Shown: in pieces, positions 17,996 to 25,266 of the stretch | How the letters are laid out: the number at the start of each line of letters is the position of its first letter | Numbering within the stretch: the stretch's first letter is position 1 | Assembly: GCF_051967035.1 (NCBI RefSeq) | Contig: NZ_JBQCKK010000011.1 | Location: 62,001 to 126,000 of the forward strand | DNA: 64,000 nt | Source: Brevibacillus sp051967035 | Lineage (GTDB): Bacteria > Bacillota > Bacilli > Brevibacillales > Brevibacillaceae | Direction of reading: 5' to 3' | The notes under the pieces: generated by a model | Databases searched by the model: none | What the model was told of the DNA's origin: nothing | The model's input: only the letters and a program-made list of their open reading frames with translations | Translations under genes and position numbers: made by a program

Positions 17996-18259
17996 TTACG
18001 CTGCCAGTCTCAAGCTGTTGGCCTGCGGCGTCGCAACCGCCGCCTTGCTTTTGCCAAACCCGGATGAAACCTGCGTGACGACAGCCGGGTTGTCGGCGGG
18101 TCCCACTGTCCATGCGGTCACAGCGGCTTCCCTGTCGACAGCGCCACCGCTACCGTCTCTTACAGGCAGCGCAATGACATTGCCCCGCTTTGATTCGGTC
18201 CGATTTTCCCACACGACGACGGGCCTTGGTTGGCCTGCTGCTCTGGCTTCCGCCTTCAT
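17996..18259 (-). CDS. Small protein of unknown function coupled to an ArsR-type regulator
   Basis: The 87-residue frame is rich in Ala, Val and Gly, with no membrane segment and no motif I recognise. Its ATG overlaps the stop of the upstream HTH gene (ATGA at 18256-18259), and GAAGGGGGC precedes it. Coupling to the regulator is the main support that it is expressed. It could be an accessory or effector-binding partner of the regulator. Confidence 0.6.
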   Translation of the reverse strand: MKAEARAAGQPRPVVVWENRTESKRGNVIALPVRDGSGGAVDREAAVTAWTVGPADNPAVVTQVSSGFGKSKAAVATPQANSLRLAA

Positions 18260-18849
18260 GACTGATCGCCCCCTTCTTTTGGATACACCGCGAGAATGAC
18301 CTGATACGTCTCCTGCCCCTGCGCTGCTGTCTGATACTTTTTGACCAACTGATTCACCAACTGCACATATTCTTCGACAAAAGCGCTCCGCTCCTCTTCG
18401 CTGGCGAGGCGAATGCTGGTATCGAGTGTGGCACTCGGAATTTCTTTCTCCTGATCCGAGCGCTCCAACAGGAGCAGGGCGTCGCGCTTGATCCGCTCCG
18501 CCGTATGGATCAAATGCGACAAAGCCCCCTGGTCCTTCATCTGCTGCACCGTGTCGTTCGCCCAGTTCAGCCCTTCGGAGAGCACGTAAGTCCGGGCAAT
18601 CGCCAAATACAGCACCTCGACCAGATTGCGAACCTGCCGACTGCCCACCCGTCTGACCAGCCCGACTTTTTCCAACGCCTTCAAGTGATAATTGACACGC
18701 TGCGGAATCTCATTGATTGCCCGCGCCACTTCCGCCGCCGAAGCAGGCTCCACCAGTCGGCTCAAAATCTCCGCCCGGAGCGGATTCAGCAGCGCCATCG
18801 CCTGCTCCGGCGTCTCGACGATATACGTATCCAGCTGTTCGTGCGCCAC
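18256..18849 (-). CDS. ArsR-like HTH transcriptional regulator
   Basis: The protein has 197 residues. The N-terminal winged helix (residues about 15-80) contains NPLRAEILSRLVEPASAAEVARAINEIPQRVNYHLKALEKVG, split here only by eye into helix, turn and recognition helix. A long helical C-terminus follows. The start is GTG with GAGGTG upstream. Two TTACGTWA elements lie just before the gene and may be its operator. It is translationally coupled to the small protein downstream. Confidence 0.85.
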   Translation of the reverse strand: MAHEQLDTYIVETPEQAMALLNPLRAEILSRLVEPASAAEVARAINEIPQRVNYHLKALEKVGLVRRVGSRQVRNLVEVLYLAIARTYVLSEGLNWANDTVQQMKDQGALSHLIHTAERIKRDALLLLERSDQEKEIPSATLDTSIRLASEEERSAFVEEYVQLVNQLVKKYQTAAQGQETYQVILAVYPKEGGDQS

Positions 18850-18873
18850 AACAACACCTCATGACATTAATCA

Positions 18874-18900
18874 TTTACGTAAAAATAGTTTATTACGTTA
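18874..18900 (-). promoter_or_regulatory. Putative operator, two TTACGTWA elements
   Basis: TTACGTAA (18875-18882, within the palindrome TTTACGTAAA) and TTACGTTA (18893-18900) are spaced 18 bases apart, 26 bases before the GTG of the ArsR-like gene. The AT-rich stretch between them may also carry promoter elements. Confidence 0.5.
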
Positions 18901-18944
18901 GATTCGATTTGTCAAATGCTGGACAAGCCCGAAAAAGGATCGCA

Positions 18945-18980
18945 CGAAAAAAAGCAGCTCCGCCTGTTCGCAAAGCTGCT
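18945..18980 (-). terminator. Intrinsic terminator of the MBL hydrolase gene
   Basis: On the minus strand GCAGCT pairs with AGCTGC around a 14-base loop, and TTTTTTTCG follows. Confidence 0.7.
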
Positions 18981-18998
18981 CGTATCTGTCCGTTTCCG

Positions 18999-19772
18999 TC
19001 ACGCTTTACCGGGACCAGGGTAAGCGATTCTCTCTCCATCTGCGGGTATCCGCACCCGGTCCTGGAGCTTTCGTTCCGCCAAAAACGCATGCAACTCGGC
19101 GCGTGACAACAGACAGTGATTCCACGTCTCCATGTGCGCGACGAACAGGTGGCTGTCCGGGGCGGCGGCCGCTACAAGAGCGATGTCCTCCCCCGTCATG
19201 GTGATCGGGTCTCCCGTCAAAAACCGGGCCGCTCCGGCAAACACGACAATCACGTCGGGAGCAAACCGCCCGATGGCCTCCTCCACCTCGGCACACCAGA
19301 CCGTATCCCCTGCCACGTACAGCGTCGGCTCGCCAGGTGCCTGCCATACAAAGCCGGACACTGGCCCCATCTGTTTCCCGATCTCGCCTGTCCCGTGCCT
19401 TCCGCCTGTGCGGTAGAGGCGAATTCCTTGCCATTCCTGCTCGCTTTCAATCGCGGATACATGGGAAAAGCCCCGCTGGTGCAGCATGCCTACATCCGGC
19501 GGCTGGCAAAAAACAGGCAAGTCGTCGGGCAGCAAGCAGAGCGCTTTTTCGTCCAGATGATCTCTGTGCGTATGCGTCACCAAAACCGCTTCTACACCCT
19601 CCAGCACTTCTTCCGTGGAAACAGGCAGCTCCACCAGCGGATTCGCTCGCTGATTCGGCGTATTTGGCACAGCAGACAGCTCCCCCGCCGCGCTGAACAT
19701 CGGGTCGATCAAAAACGTGCGGCCGCCGTAGGTCACTTTGAGCGTAGCATGTCGAACAAGTTGGATGTGCAT
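18999..19772 (-). CDS. MBL-fold metal-dependent hydrolase, UlaG-like
   Basis: The protein has 257 residues. It shows the metallo-beta-lactamase pattern: VRHATLKVTYGG at the N-terminus, THTHRDHLDEKA (metal-binding HxHxDH) near residue 70, and VAGDTVW in the middle. The early HATLKV is typical of UlaG-type lactonase-like members. The ATG is preceded by GGGAGGAAAG. The substrate is unknown. It is divergent from the Lrp-family gene with a 120-base gap. Confidence 0.88.
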   Translation of the reverse strand: MHIQLVRHATLKVTYGGRTFLIDPMFSAAGELSAVPNTPNQRANPLVELPVSTEEVLEGVEAVLVTHTHRDHLDEKALCLLPDDLPVFCQPPDVGMLHQRGFSHVSAIESEQEWQGIRLYRTGGRHGTGEIGKQMGPVSGFVWQAPGEPTLYVAGDTVWCAEVEEAIGRFAPDVIVVFAGAARFLTGDPITMTGEDIALVAAAAPDSHLFVAHMETWNHCLLSRAELHAFLAERKLQDRVRIPADGERIAYPGPGKA

Positions 19773-19894
19773 GTCTTCTCTTTCCTCCCATCGCAGGCGT
19801 ATAATCGTGGTACCTTGCTTTTATTGTAAAAGACGCGCGCAGGTAGCCGCGAAACAAATCCGGCGCCTCACTTTCACCGCGAAAGGAGATTTTC

Positions 19895-20308
19895 ATGCTC
19901 GACCAAACCGACCATGCCATTCTGGCTTTGCTGCGTCAAAACAGCCGTCTTTTGTGGAAAGACATCGGCGAGCAGGTCCATCTGAGCGGGCAAGCCGTCG
20001 GCAACCGGATCAGAAGACTGGAGGAGCAAGGCGTCATTATCGGCTACACGACCATCGTCGACGAGGCCAAGCTGGCTCCTTCGCTCACCGCGATGGTCAC
20101 GATGTTCATGAAGACGACTGACCATTCGCGCTTTGCCCGCTTTGTCGCAAGCCGCAGGGAAGTCATCGAAGCTCATCGCATCAGCGGGGAAGGCTGCTAC
20201 ACGCTGAAAATCAACGTCGCGGATCACACCGCCTTAAACCGCTTTTTGGACGACCTCCTGCCCTTTGGCAATTACCGCGTCAACCTGTCTATCGGCCAGC
20301 TCAAATAG
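19895..20308 (+). CDS. Lrp/AsnC-family transcriptional regulator
   Basis: The protein has 137 residues. The N-terminal HTH (LDQTDHAILALLRQNSR, then GQAVGNRIRRLEEQGVI) covers residues 1-60. The RAM/AsnC domain in the C-terminal half binds amino acids and oligomerises. The ATG follows GAAAGGAG. It is divergent from the MBL hydrolase, its most likely local target. Confidence 0.9.
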   Translation: MLDQTDHAILALLRQNSRLLWKDIGEQVHLSGQAVGNRIRRLEEQGVIIGYTTIVDEAKLAPSLTAMVTMFMKTTDHSRFARFVASRREVIEAHRISGEGCYTLKINVADHTALNRFLDDLLPFGNYRVNLSIGQLK

Positions 20309-20350
20309 TGCAGCAATTGCGACCAAACGCAACCTCCCTTCTTTTGCGTA

Positions 20351-20379
20351 TTGCCTGATGATGTGAACAAGAGTAGAAT
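20351..20379 (+). promoter_or_regulatory. Putative promoter of the small-protein operon
   Basis: TTGCCT (20351-20356) and TAGAAT (20374-20379) are 17 bases apart, about 28 bases before the ATG at 20407. Confidence 0.5.
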
Positions 20380-20406
20380 GATGGGTACGAAAGGAGGGGA
20401 ATCGCC

Positions 20407-20694
20407 ATGGAAGATATGCTGTTGCTGCCTTCACTGGAGGATTTCTTCGCCTTGCTCGGCCTCTTGGTGAGTTGCTTTACGTCGGCCTTTTGGCTGGGAC
20501 GTTGGCACTACCCGCCAATGCAGGCGTTTCGCTGGAGTGCCAGCGACACCTATCGCCCTTCGATCAATCCGTGCCTGGTTGAGACTTATCCGATGGCAGC
20601 AAGGCAACCGCTGCGCTTCCGCATGCTCCGGCGCGCGCGGCATGCGAATGGCGACAAGGATACCGACCGTTTCCTTTTGGATCTGACTGCTTGA
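20407..20694 (+). CDS. Small protein of unknown function with one membrane segment
   Basis: The 95-residue frame has a hydrophobic segment at about residues 5-30 (FFALLGLLVSCFTSAFWLG) and a basic C-terminal half. No family is recognised. Support comes from the promoter-like pair upstream, GAAAGGAGGGG before the ATG, and a second well-marked small gene 27 bases downstream ending in a terminator. Confidence 0.55.
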   Translation: MEDMLLLPSLEDFFALLGLLVSCFTSAFWLGRWHYPPMQAFRWSASDTYRPSINPCLVETYPMAARQPLRFRMLRRARHANGDKDTDRFLLDLTA

Positions 20695-20721
20695 ACGCCA
20701 ATCCAAAAGGAGGTAGATCGT

Positions 20722-20856
20722 ATGATCGCCAAATATATCGGAGAAGCTTTGTTGTTTGTGGTAGGTTTGCCGCTCTTCGCTTACCAGACCGGAGAAAGCC
20801 TGCACGCATTGGCTGACGCCTTCGCGCAAATGTCCGATTACATCCACTGGAAATAA
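20722..20856 (+). CDS. 44-residue membrane peptide
   Basis: The short frame begins MIAKYIGEALLFVVGLPLFA and ends in SDYIHWK. It has one hydrophobic segment (residues 6-22). AAAGGAGGTAGATCGT gives an excellent ribosome site, and a terminator follows at 20885. It is probably co-transcribed with the 95-residue gene. Function unknown. Confidence 0.65.
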   Translation: MIAKYIGEALLFVVGLPLFAYQTGESLHALADAFAQMSDYIHWK

Positions 20857-20884
20857 ACGCGCCCGTTTGCAGGCGCACAAAAGT

Positions 20885-20924
20885 AAGCCTGACTGTCTGT
20901 TTGAAACGACCGTCAGGCTTTTTG
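20885..20924 (+). terminator. Intrinsic terminator
   Basis: AGCCTGAC pairs with GTCAGGCT around an 18-base loop and TTTTTG follows. Confidence 0.8.
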
Positions 20925-21060
20925 TTTCGGTAAAATGGCGCGACGAGCAGCAAAACTGAGGCAGAAGCGGTTTTCTGCGCTTTTCTGTGCGTTTCTTTTG
21001 AACATAGAAAAAGGGAGCGATCGTGGTAACGGCATAATTCCGCCACTTTTCTAGCGTTTC

Positions 21061-21089
21061 TTTACTTTTCCCGAGTCCTGTGCTAGAAT
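21061..21089 (+). promoter_or_regulatory. Promoter of the antiporter leader
   Basis: TTTACT (21061-21066), a 17-base spacer and TAGAAT (21084-21089), with an extended TGC directly before the -10. The predicted start near 21096 gives a leader of about 140 bases before the antiporter ATG. Confidence 0.65.
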
Positions 21090-21128
21090 GTAAACGTAAC
21101 CAAAATGAATAGGGATTTGTTAATGGTG

Positions 21129-21201
21129 GAGCCTGTCATCGTAGGGTTCTTTTTGTCTTTTTTCGGCCGACAAAAAGAAACCGCGATGACGGGCTCTTTT
21201 T
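21129..21201 (+). promoter_or_regulatory. Leader terminator/attenuator hairpin before the antiporter
   Basis: Bases 21129-21157 (GAGCCTGTCATCG and onward, ending CTTTTTGTC) pair with 21169-21196 (GACAAAAAG to ACGGGCTC) in a stem of about 28 pairs with few mismatches, followed by TTTTT at 21197-21201. It lies between the promoter and the start codon, so it should stop or attenuate transcription of the antiporter, or end a leader RNA of about 105 bases. No named riboswitch is recognised. Confidence 0.7.
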
Positions 21202-21234
21202 GCTTGGTACACACAAACCAAAGGGGGAAATCGC

Positions 21235-22401
21235 ATGCTTATTTTTCAACTGGCCGTCATCCTGATCGCTTCCAAAATCGCCGGAGACATCAGCGTGCGC
21301 CTCGGACAGCCGTCCGTTTTGGGGAAGCTGCTGATCGGGATCGTGCTCGGTCCGACCGTACTTGGACTGGTGACCGACACGGACATTTTGAAGGAAATCA
21401 GCCAGATCGGCGTCATTCTGCTCATGTTCATCGCCGGACTGGAGACCGATATCGACGAGTTCAAGCGCACCGCGAAGTCTTCTACCAGCGTGGGGGTAGC
21501 CGGCATTATCGCGCCATTGGCACTCGGCTATCTGGCCGGGGTCACGATGGGACTCTCCCCGTTTGCGTCACTCTTTTTGGGGCTGTTGCTCTCGGCGACC
21601 AGCGTGAGCATCTCGGTGCAAACGCTGAAGGAATTAGGCAAGCTGCAATCACGAGAGGGCGCAACCATCATGGGGGCTGCCGTCATTGACGACGTGCTCG
21701 TCATTTTGGCGCTGGCGTTCTTGATGAGCTTCGCTGGCGGCGATGTGAACCTCGGCCTGGTCATTGCGAAAAAGCTCGCGTTTTTCGCGATTGCGTTCCT
21801 GCTGGCCTGGAAAGCCGTCCCGTGGGTTCTGCGAAGATTCGCCTCGCTGCAAGTGAGCGAATCGTTGATCTCCGCCGCCCTGATTATTTGTTTCCTGTTC
21901 GCGTATTTTGCCGAGTACACAGGCGTTGCCGCTATTATCGGCTCCTATATCGCGGGTGTCGCAATCAGTCTGACCAGCTTCAAGCAAGAAATCACCCGGA
22001 AGGTCGAAACGATCAGCTACGCCGTCTTTGTGCCCGTCTTTTTCACTTCGATCGGCGTCGCCGCCCAATTTTCCGGGATTATGGAAAATTGGTGGCTAAT
22101 CTTGATTTTGAGTGTGATCGCCATCGTTTCCAAGCTGGTGGGTGGCGCCATTGGGGCCAAAATCACCGGATTCCCTTGGAAGCATTCGCTCGCCATCGGC
22201 GCTGCCATGGTATCGCGTGGCGAAGTGGCGCTGATTATCGCCGCGATTGGGCTGGAAAACAACCTGCTTTCTGACGACATGTTTGCTGTCTTGATTGTCG
22301 TGGTCCTGGTGACGACGATTGTCACACCGCCGCTGATGAAATGGCTGTTCGCGGAGAAAAACACACAAGAAGAACAGCTTTTGATGAAAAAGAACGCATA
22401 G
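21235..22401 (+). CDS. CPA2-family cation:proton antiporter
   Basis: The protein has 388 residues and about 12 hydrophobic segments. CPA2 (KefB/NapA/GerN-like) features include LGKLLIGIVLGPTVLGLV near the start, the LMFIAGLETD motif, and an ATSVSISVQTLKELG region followed by AAVIDDVLVI carrying the paired transport aspartates. There is no C-terminal TrkA domain. It probably exchanges K+ or Na+ for protons in the cytoplasmic membrane. The ATG follows AAAGGGGGAAATCGC. Its expression is likely gated by the leader hairpin. Confidence 0.9.
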   Translation: MLIFQLAVILIASKIAGDISVRLGQPSVLGKLLIGIVLGPTVLGLVTDTDILKEISQIGVILLMFIAGLETDIDEFKRTAKSSTSVGVAGIIAPLALGYLAGVTMGLSPFASLFLGLLLSATSVSISVQTLKELGKLQSREGATIMGAAVIDDVLVILALAFLMSFAGGDVNLGLVIAKKLAFFAIAFLLAWKAVPWVLRRFASLQVSESLISAALIICFLFAYFAEYTGVAAIIGSYIAGVAISLTSFKQEITRKVETISYAVFVPVFFTSIGVAAQFSGIMENWWLILILSVIAIVSKLVGGAIGAKITGFPWKHSLAIGAAMVSRGEVALIIAAIGLENNLLSDDMFAVLIVVVLVTTIVTPPLMKWLFAEKNTQEEQLLMKKNA

Positions 22402-22413
22402 GCAAAAGAGCCG

Positions 22414-22452
22414 GGCTGTTCCCCGTCCGATGACGGCGGAGCAGCCTTTTTT
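22414..22452 (+). terminator. Intrinsic terminator of the antiporter gene
   Basis: GGCTGTTCC-CCGTC pairs with GACGG-CGGAGCAGCC (minor mismatches), followed by TTTTTT. Confidence 0.8.
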
Positions 22453-22550
22453 CATCTGTCTTTCCTGCGCGATTTGTGCCGCTTCAAGCAGGGGCTTTTT
22501 CACCCTGCCGTCGAAGAGGATAAGCACATGCAAAGGAGGGTGGACCGCCC

Positions 22551-23690
22551 ATGAAAATCGTTGTGGCCCCGGATTCGTTCAAAGGAAGCCTCACTGCCCA
22601 GCAAGTCAGCGAAGCGATTGGCACAGGCGTGCGCCGCGCGTATCCCGATGCCGAGATCGTCGCAAAGCCGATGGCAGACGGCGGAGAAGGTACGCTGCAA
22701 TGCCTTGTCGACGCGACCCATGGAAAAATCATGACGACCACTGTCAAAGACCCGCTCGGCCGCCCCGTTTCCGCCGCATTCGGCATTTTGGGCGACGGCG
22801 CCACTTGTGTCATCGAGCTGGCGGCTTCGTCCGGCCTGTATCTGCTCTCCCCGGCGGAGCGCAACCCGCTTCGCACCACCACCTACGGCTTCGGCGAGCT
22901 GATCCTCGCCGGTCTGGATCTCGGCTGCCGCCGCTTTATTCTCGGACTCGGCGGCAGCGCTACGAACGATGGGGGCGCGGGCATGCTGCAAGCTTTGGGC
23001 TACAGGCTGCTTGACCAAGCCGATCAGCCTCTGTCCTTTGGCGGCGGAGAGCTTTCCCGCCTGAGCCGCATCGATGGCAGCCAAAAAGACGAGCGCCTCG
23101 CTGAATGTCAGTTTGTCATTGCCTGCGACGTCACCAACCCGTTTGTCGGGCCAAACGGCGCTTCGCATGTATTCGGTCCGCAAAAGGGAGCCACCCCGGA
23201 CATGGCCCGCGCCCTGGACGACCATTTGCGCCACTTCGCAGACGTGATCGAGACAAGCCAGGGGATCGCCATTCACGATCTGCCGGGAACAGGGGCCGCA
23301 GGCGGTGTAGCCGGGGCGCTCCTCGCCTTTCTCGGCGGCACACTCCAGGCAGGGGTTCAAATCGTCATGGACATAACCCGTCTCGCGGAAGCCATGGATG
23401 GAGCCGATCTCGTCCTGACCGGAGAAGGCCAGGTAGATGCACAAACCGCACACGGAAAAACACCGTGCGGCGTAGCCCAGCTCGCACAGTCGTTCGGCAT
23501 CCCTGTCATCGTGCTGGCCGGCTCTGTCGGCGCGGGGATCGAAGCGCTGTACGAAAAAGGCGTGACGGCCGTATTCAGTATCGCCAACAGGCCGATGACG
23601 CTACAGGAATCCATGCGGGACAGCGCGGCGCTTCTGGCACAGACTGCCGAGCAAGTCATGCGCATGTATGCGATTCGGAGGGGGTATTGA
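22551..23690 (+). CDS. glxK: Glycerate kinase
   Basis: The protein has 379 residues, the normal length for the GlxK/GarK family, which phosphorylates D-glycerate (2-kinase activity). Signatures: VVAPDSFKGSLTA at the N-terminus, PMADGGEGTL, LGGSATNDGGAG and LTGEGQVDAQTAHGK. The ATG is preceded by AAAGGAGGG. It stands alone between the antiporter and the rpmG remnant. Confidence 0.93.
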   Translation: MKIVVAPDSFKGSLTAQQVSEAIGTGVRRAYPDAEIVAKPMADGGEGTLQCLVDATHGKIMTTTVKDPLGRPVSAAFGILGDGATCVIELAASSGLYLLSPAERNPLRTTTYGFGELILAGLDLGCRRFILGLGGSATNDGGAGMLQALGYRLLDQADQPLSFGGGELSRLSRIDGSQKDERLAECQFVIACDVTNPFVGPNGASHVFGPQKGATPDMARALDDHLRHFADVIETSQGIAIHDLPGTGAAGGVAGALLAFLGGTLQAGVQIVMDITRLAEAMDGADLVLTGEGQVDAQTAHGKTPCGVAQLAQSFGIPVIVLAGSVGAGIEALYEKGVTAVFSIANRPMTLQESMRDSAALLAQTAEQVMRMYAIRRGY

Positions 23691-23807
23691 GGCTAGTGGA
23701 TGGCATGGCAGTAGTGGTCACGATGGCGGCTGGTTTGTACGCAAGCCCCGTTCGCTTGCATTCGCCCCCGGCTTGTCCTCGCCACGCGTAGCCTGCCCTT
23801 TTGCAAC

Positions 23808-23858
23808 GAAAAAGCTCTCCTCAGCAACAGCGTCATGCTGCCAAGCGAGAGCTTTTTT
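23808..23858. terminator. Terminator hairpin of the rpmG remnant
   Basis: AGCTCTC (23813-23819) pairs with GAGAGCT (23847-23853), with runs of A and T on the outer sides, so it could act in both directions. On the minus strand it begins directly after the last L33 codon, where a stop codon would be expected. Confidence 0.65.
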
Positions 23859-24032
23859 CGTTTCCCGATGCAAGGTATAGCGCTTCAGGCGGGGCGAATA
23901 CTTTTTCAGCTCCAGCCGCTCGGGATTGTTTCGCTTGTTTTTGGTCGTGATGTAGTTGCGATCTCCCGTTTCTGTGCATTGCAGCGTCCAGTAACCTTGC
24001 TTTCCATGCCGGACACCATACTCCATCCCCAT
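23856..24032 (-). pseudogene. rpmG: Ribosomal protein L33 (C-minus type) remnant
   Basis: Codons 17-59 of the frame from 24032 read as L33 without zinc-ribbon cysteines: CTETGDRNYITTKNKR, NNPERLELKKYSPRL, then LHRETK. Two defects are visible. The N-terminal residues do not fit: an ATG-GAA-AGC-AAG-GTT-ACT start exists, but five extra bases (GGACG) put it out of frame with the L33 body. And where L33 normally stops after HRETK, the frame reads AAA-GCT into the terminator hairpin and on to 23718. It is probably a decayed paralogue, since Bacillota often carry several rpmG genes. Alternatively it is a real gene with odd ends, or the bases hold sequencing errors. Confidence 0.7.
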
Positions 24033-24048
24033 TTATCGGAACCAAATA

Positions 24049-24086
24049 AAAAAGAGGGCGCCCCCCAACGGGCGAACCCTCTTTTC
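24049..24086 (-). terminator. Intrinsic terminator of the exported-protein gene
   Basis: On the minus strand AAGAGGGTTCGCCCG pairs with the CGGG-like 3' side ending GCCCTCTT, and TTTTATTTGG follows. It lies directly after the stop of the minus-strand gene. Confidence 0.75.
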
Positions 24087-24091
24087 CGTCT

Positions 24092-25042
24092 CTACTTTAC
24101 TCGCTTCATCGCAACGGCTTCCCCATGCGCTCCGATGATCGGCTGATACAGGCTGCGGTTGTTCAGCTGATCCTGATCCACCACCGGGGTCGGCCGATTC
24201 CTTTTCCATGTAATCTGGCTGTAGATATTGCCGGAAGCAGTCGGCATCGTGACCAAAATATCCTTGACCTGATCGTTGTTGCCATCCGTTATATGCAGCT
24301 TCGGCAGCAGACCACGGTCGCGCGCGCCTACGGAAATAAATGTCTGCTGGTTGTCTTTTCCTTCGCGAACGACAAGCCGCAGATTTTCCGCGGTCTGGTT
24401 CATCGAGAGGCCCATCTTGTCGCCGACCAGAAAGATGTGGTCTTTGACTCCATCCCCTGTCACATCGGCGTACTTGGTATCCAGCACAAACGTACTGTCG
24501 CTTTTCATTTTAAACCCGCTGTTGATCGAAACATCCGGCGAAGGCAAATTGTCGACGTCTGCTTTTTCCAGTGTGACTGCGAGCAGCTGCGGCTTTTGGT
24601 CCACGATCTTCCACACGCTGGTCGCCACGGCAATCTGATCCTGATTGTTTACGCCCCCAATGATTTGCTTGCCCATCCAGCGCAGATTGCCTTTGCCATC
24701 GCGGAAAGGCACCAACTCCACCAGCTTTTGCACGTAGCCGTTCGTCGGCTTTTGCAGCTTGCCGTTCGGCTGATAAATCCCTTGATTCAGGTACGTGGCT
24801 TTATTGCCGGACAAGTCAAATGTACTGACTGCTTTTGTGCGCAAGTTGGTTACCTTCGCTTGAAACCCATCGGTAAACGTAACGGAAAACGGAATGTGGT
24901 GCTGTGGTTGCAGCAGGACAACTGGCGCATACGTTTGGGACGAAAGGGCATTCGCATGAACCGGAACGGCCCCCAGTCCTGACGTAATGAGAATCGCGCC
25001 GCTCCATACGATTGTTGCCATCATTTTTTGCCAAGGTTTCAT
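24092..25042 (-). CDS. Exported protein with DxDG/FG-GAP-like repeat
   Basis: The protein has 316 residues. A signal peptide covers about residues 1-31 (hydrophobic core IVWSGAILITSGLG, cleavage after VHA). YADVTGDGVKDHIFLVG near residue 200 and HITDGNNDQVKDILV near 260 resemble calcium-binding loops of beta-propeller (VCBS/FG-GAP) proteins. The ATG follows AGGAGGAGAATATC. It diverges from a lipoprotein with the same kind of loops. Function unknown. Confidence 0.8.
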   Translation of the reverse strand: MKPWQKMMATIVWSGAILITSGLGAVPVHANALSSQTYAPVVLLQPQHHIPFSVTFTDGFQAKVTNLRTKAVSTFDLSGNKATYLNQGIYQPNGKLQKPTNGYVQKLVELVPFRDGKGNLRWMGKQIIGGVNNQDQIAVATSVWKIVDQKPQLLAVTLEKADVDNLPSPDVSINSGFKMKSDSTFVLDTKYADVTGDGVKDHIFLVGDKMGLSMNQTAENLRLVVREGKDNQQTFISVGARDRGLLPKLHITDGNNDQVKDILVTMPTASGNIYSQITWKRNRPTPVVDQDQLNNRSLYQPIIGAHGEAVAMKRVK

Positions 25043-25266
25043 GATATTCTCCTCCTATGCAAATGGGCATGCTATTTCTTGCCAGATGGTTGTACCCCTG
25101 TCTTTTTTCCCCCTCTTCTCTCTAAACGAGATGGACAGGTCAAATGTTGCAAGGAATTCCTGCCTACGTTTTCTCTTTCGTTTTTACCGATTTGCAACAA
25201 CTTCTGAGAAAAGGCACGCTACAATAGAGTCAAAATGGAAGCAACTGCAGAAAGGAACCATTCCCC

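Noticed and set aside
21105..21689. Frame starting in the antiporter leader (MNRDLLMVEP...)
   Set aside because: It has no ribosome site, begins about nine bases after the predicted transcript start, and runs out of frame through the antiporter gene.
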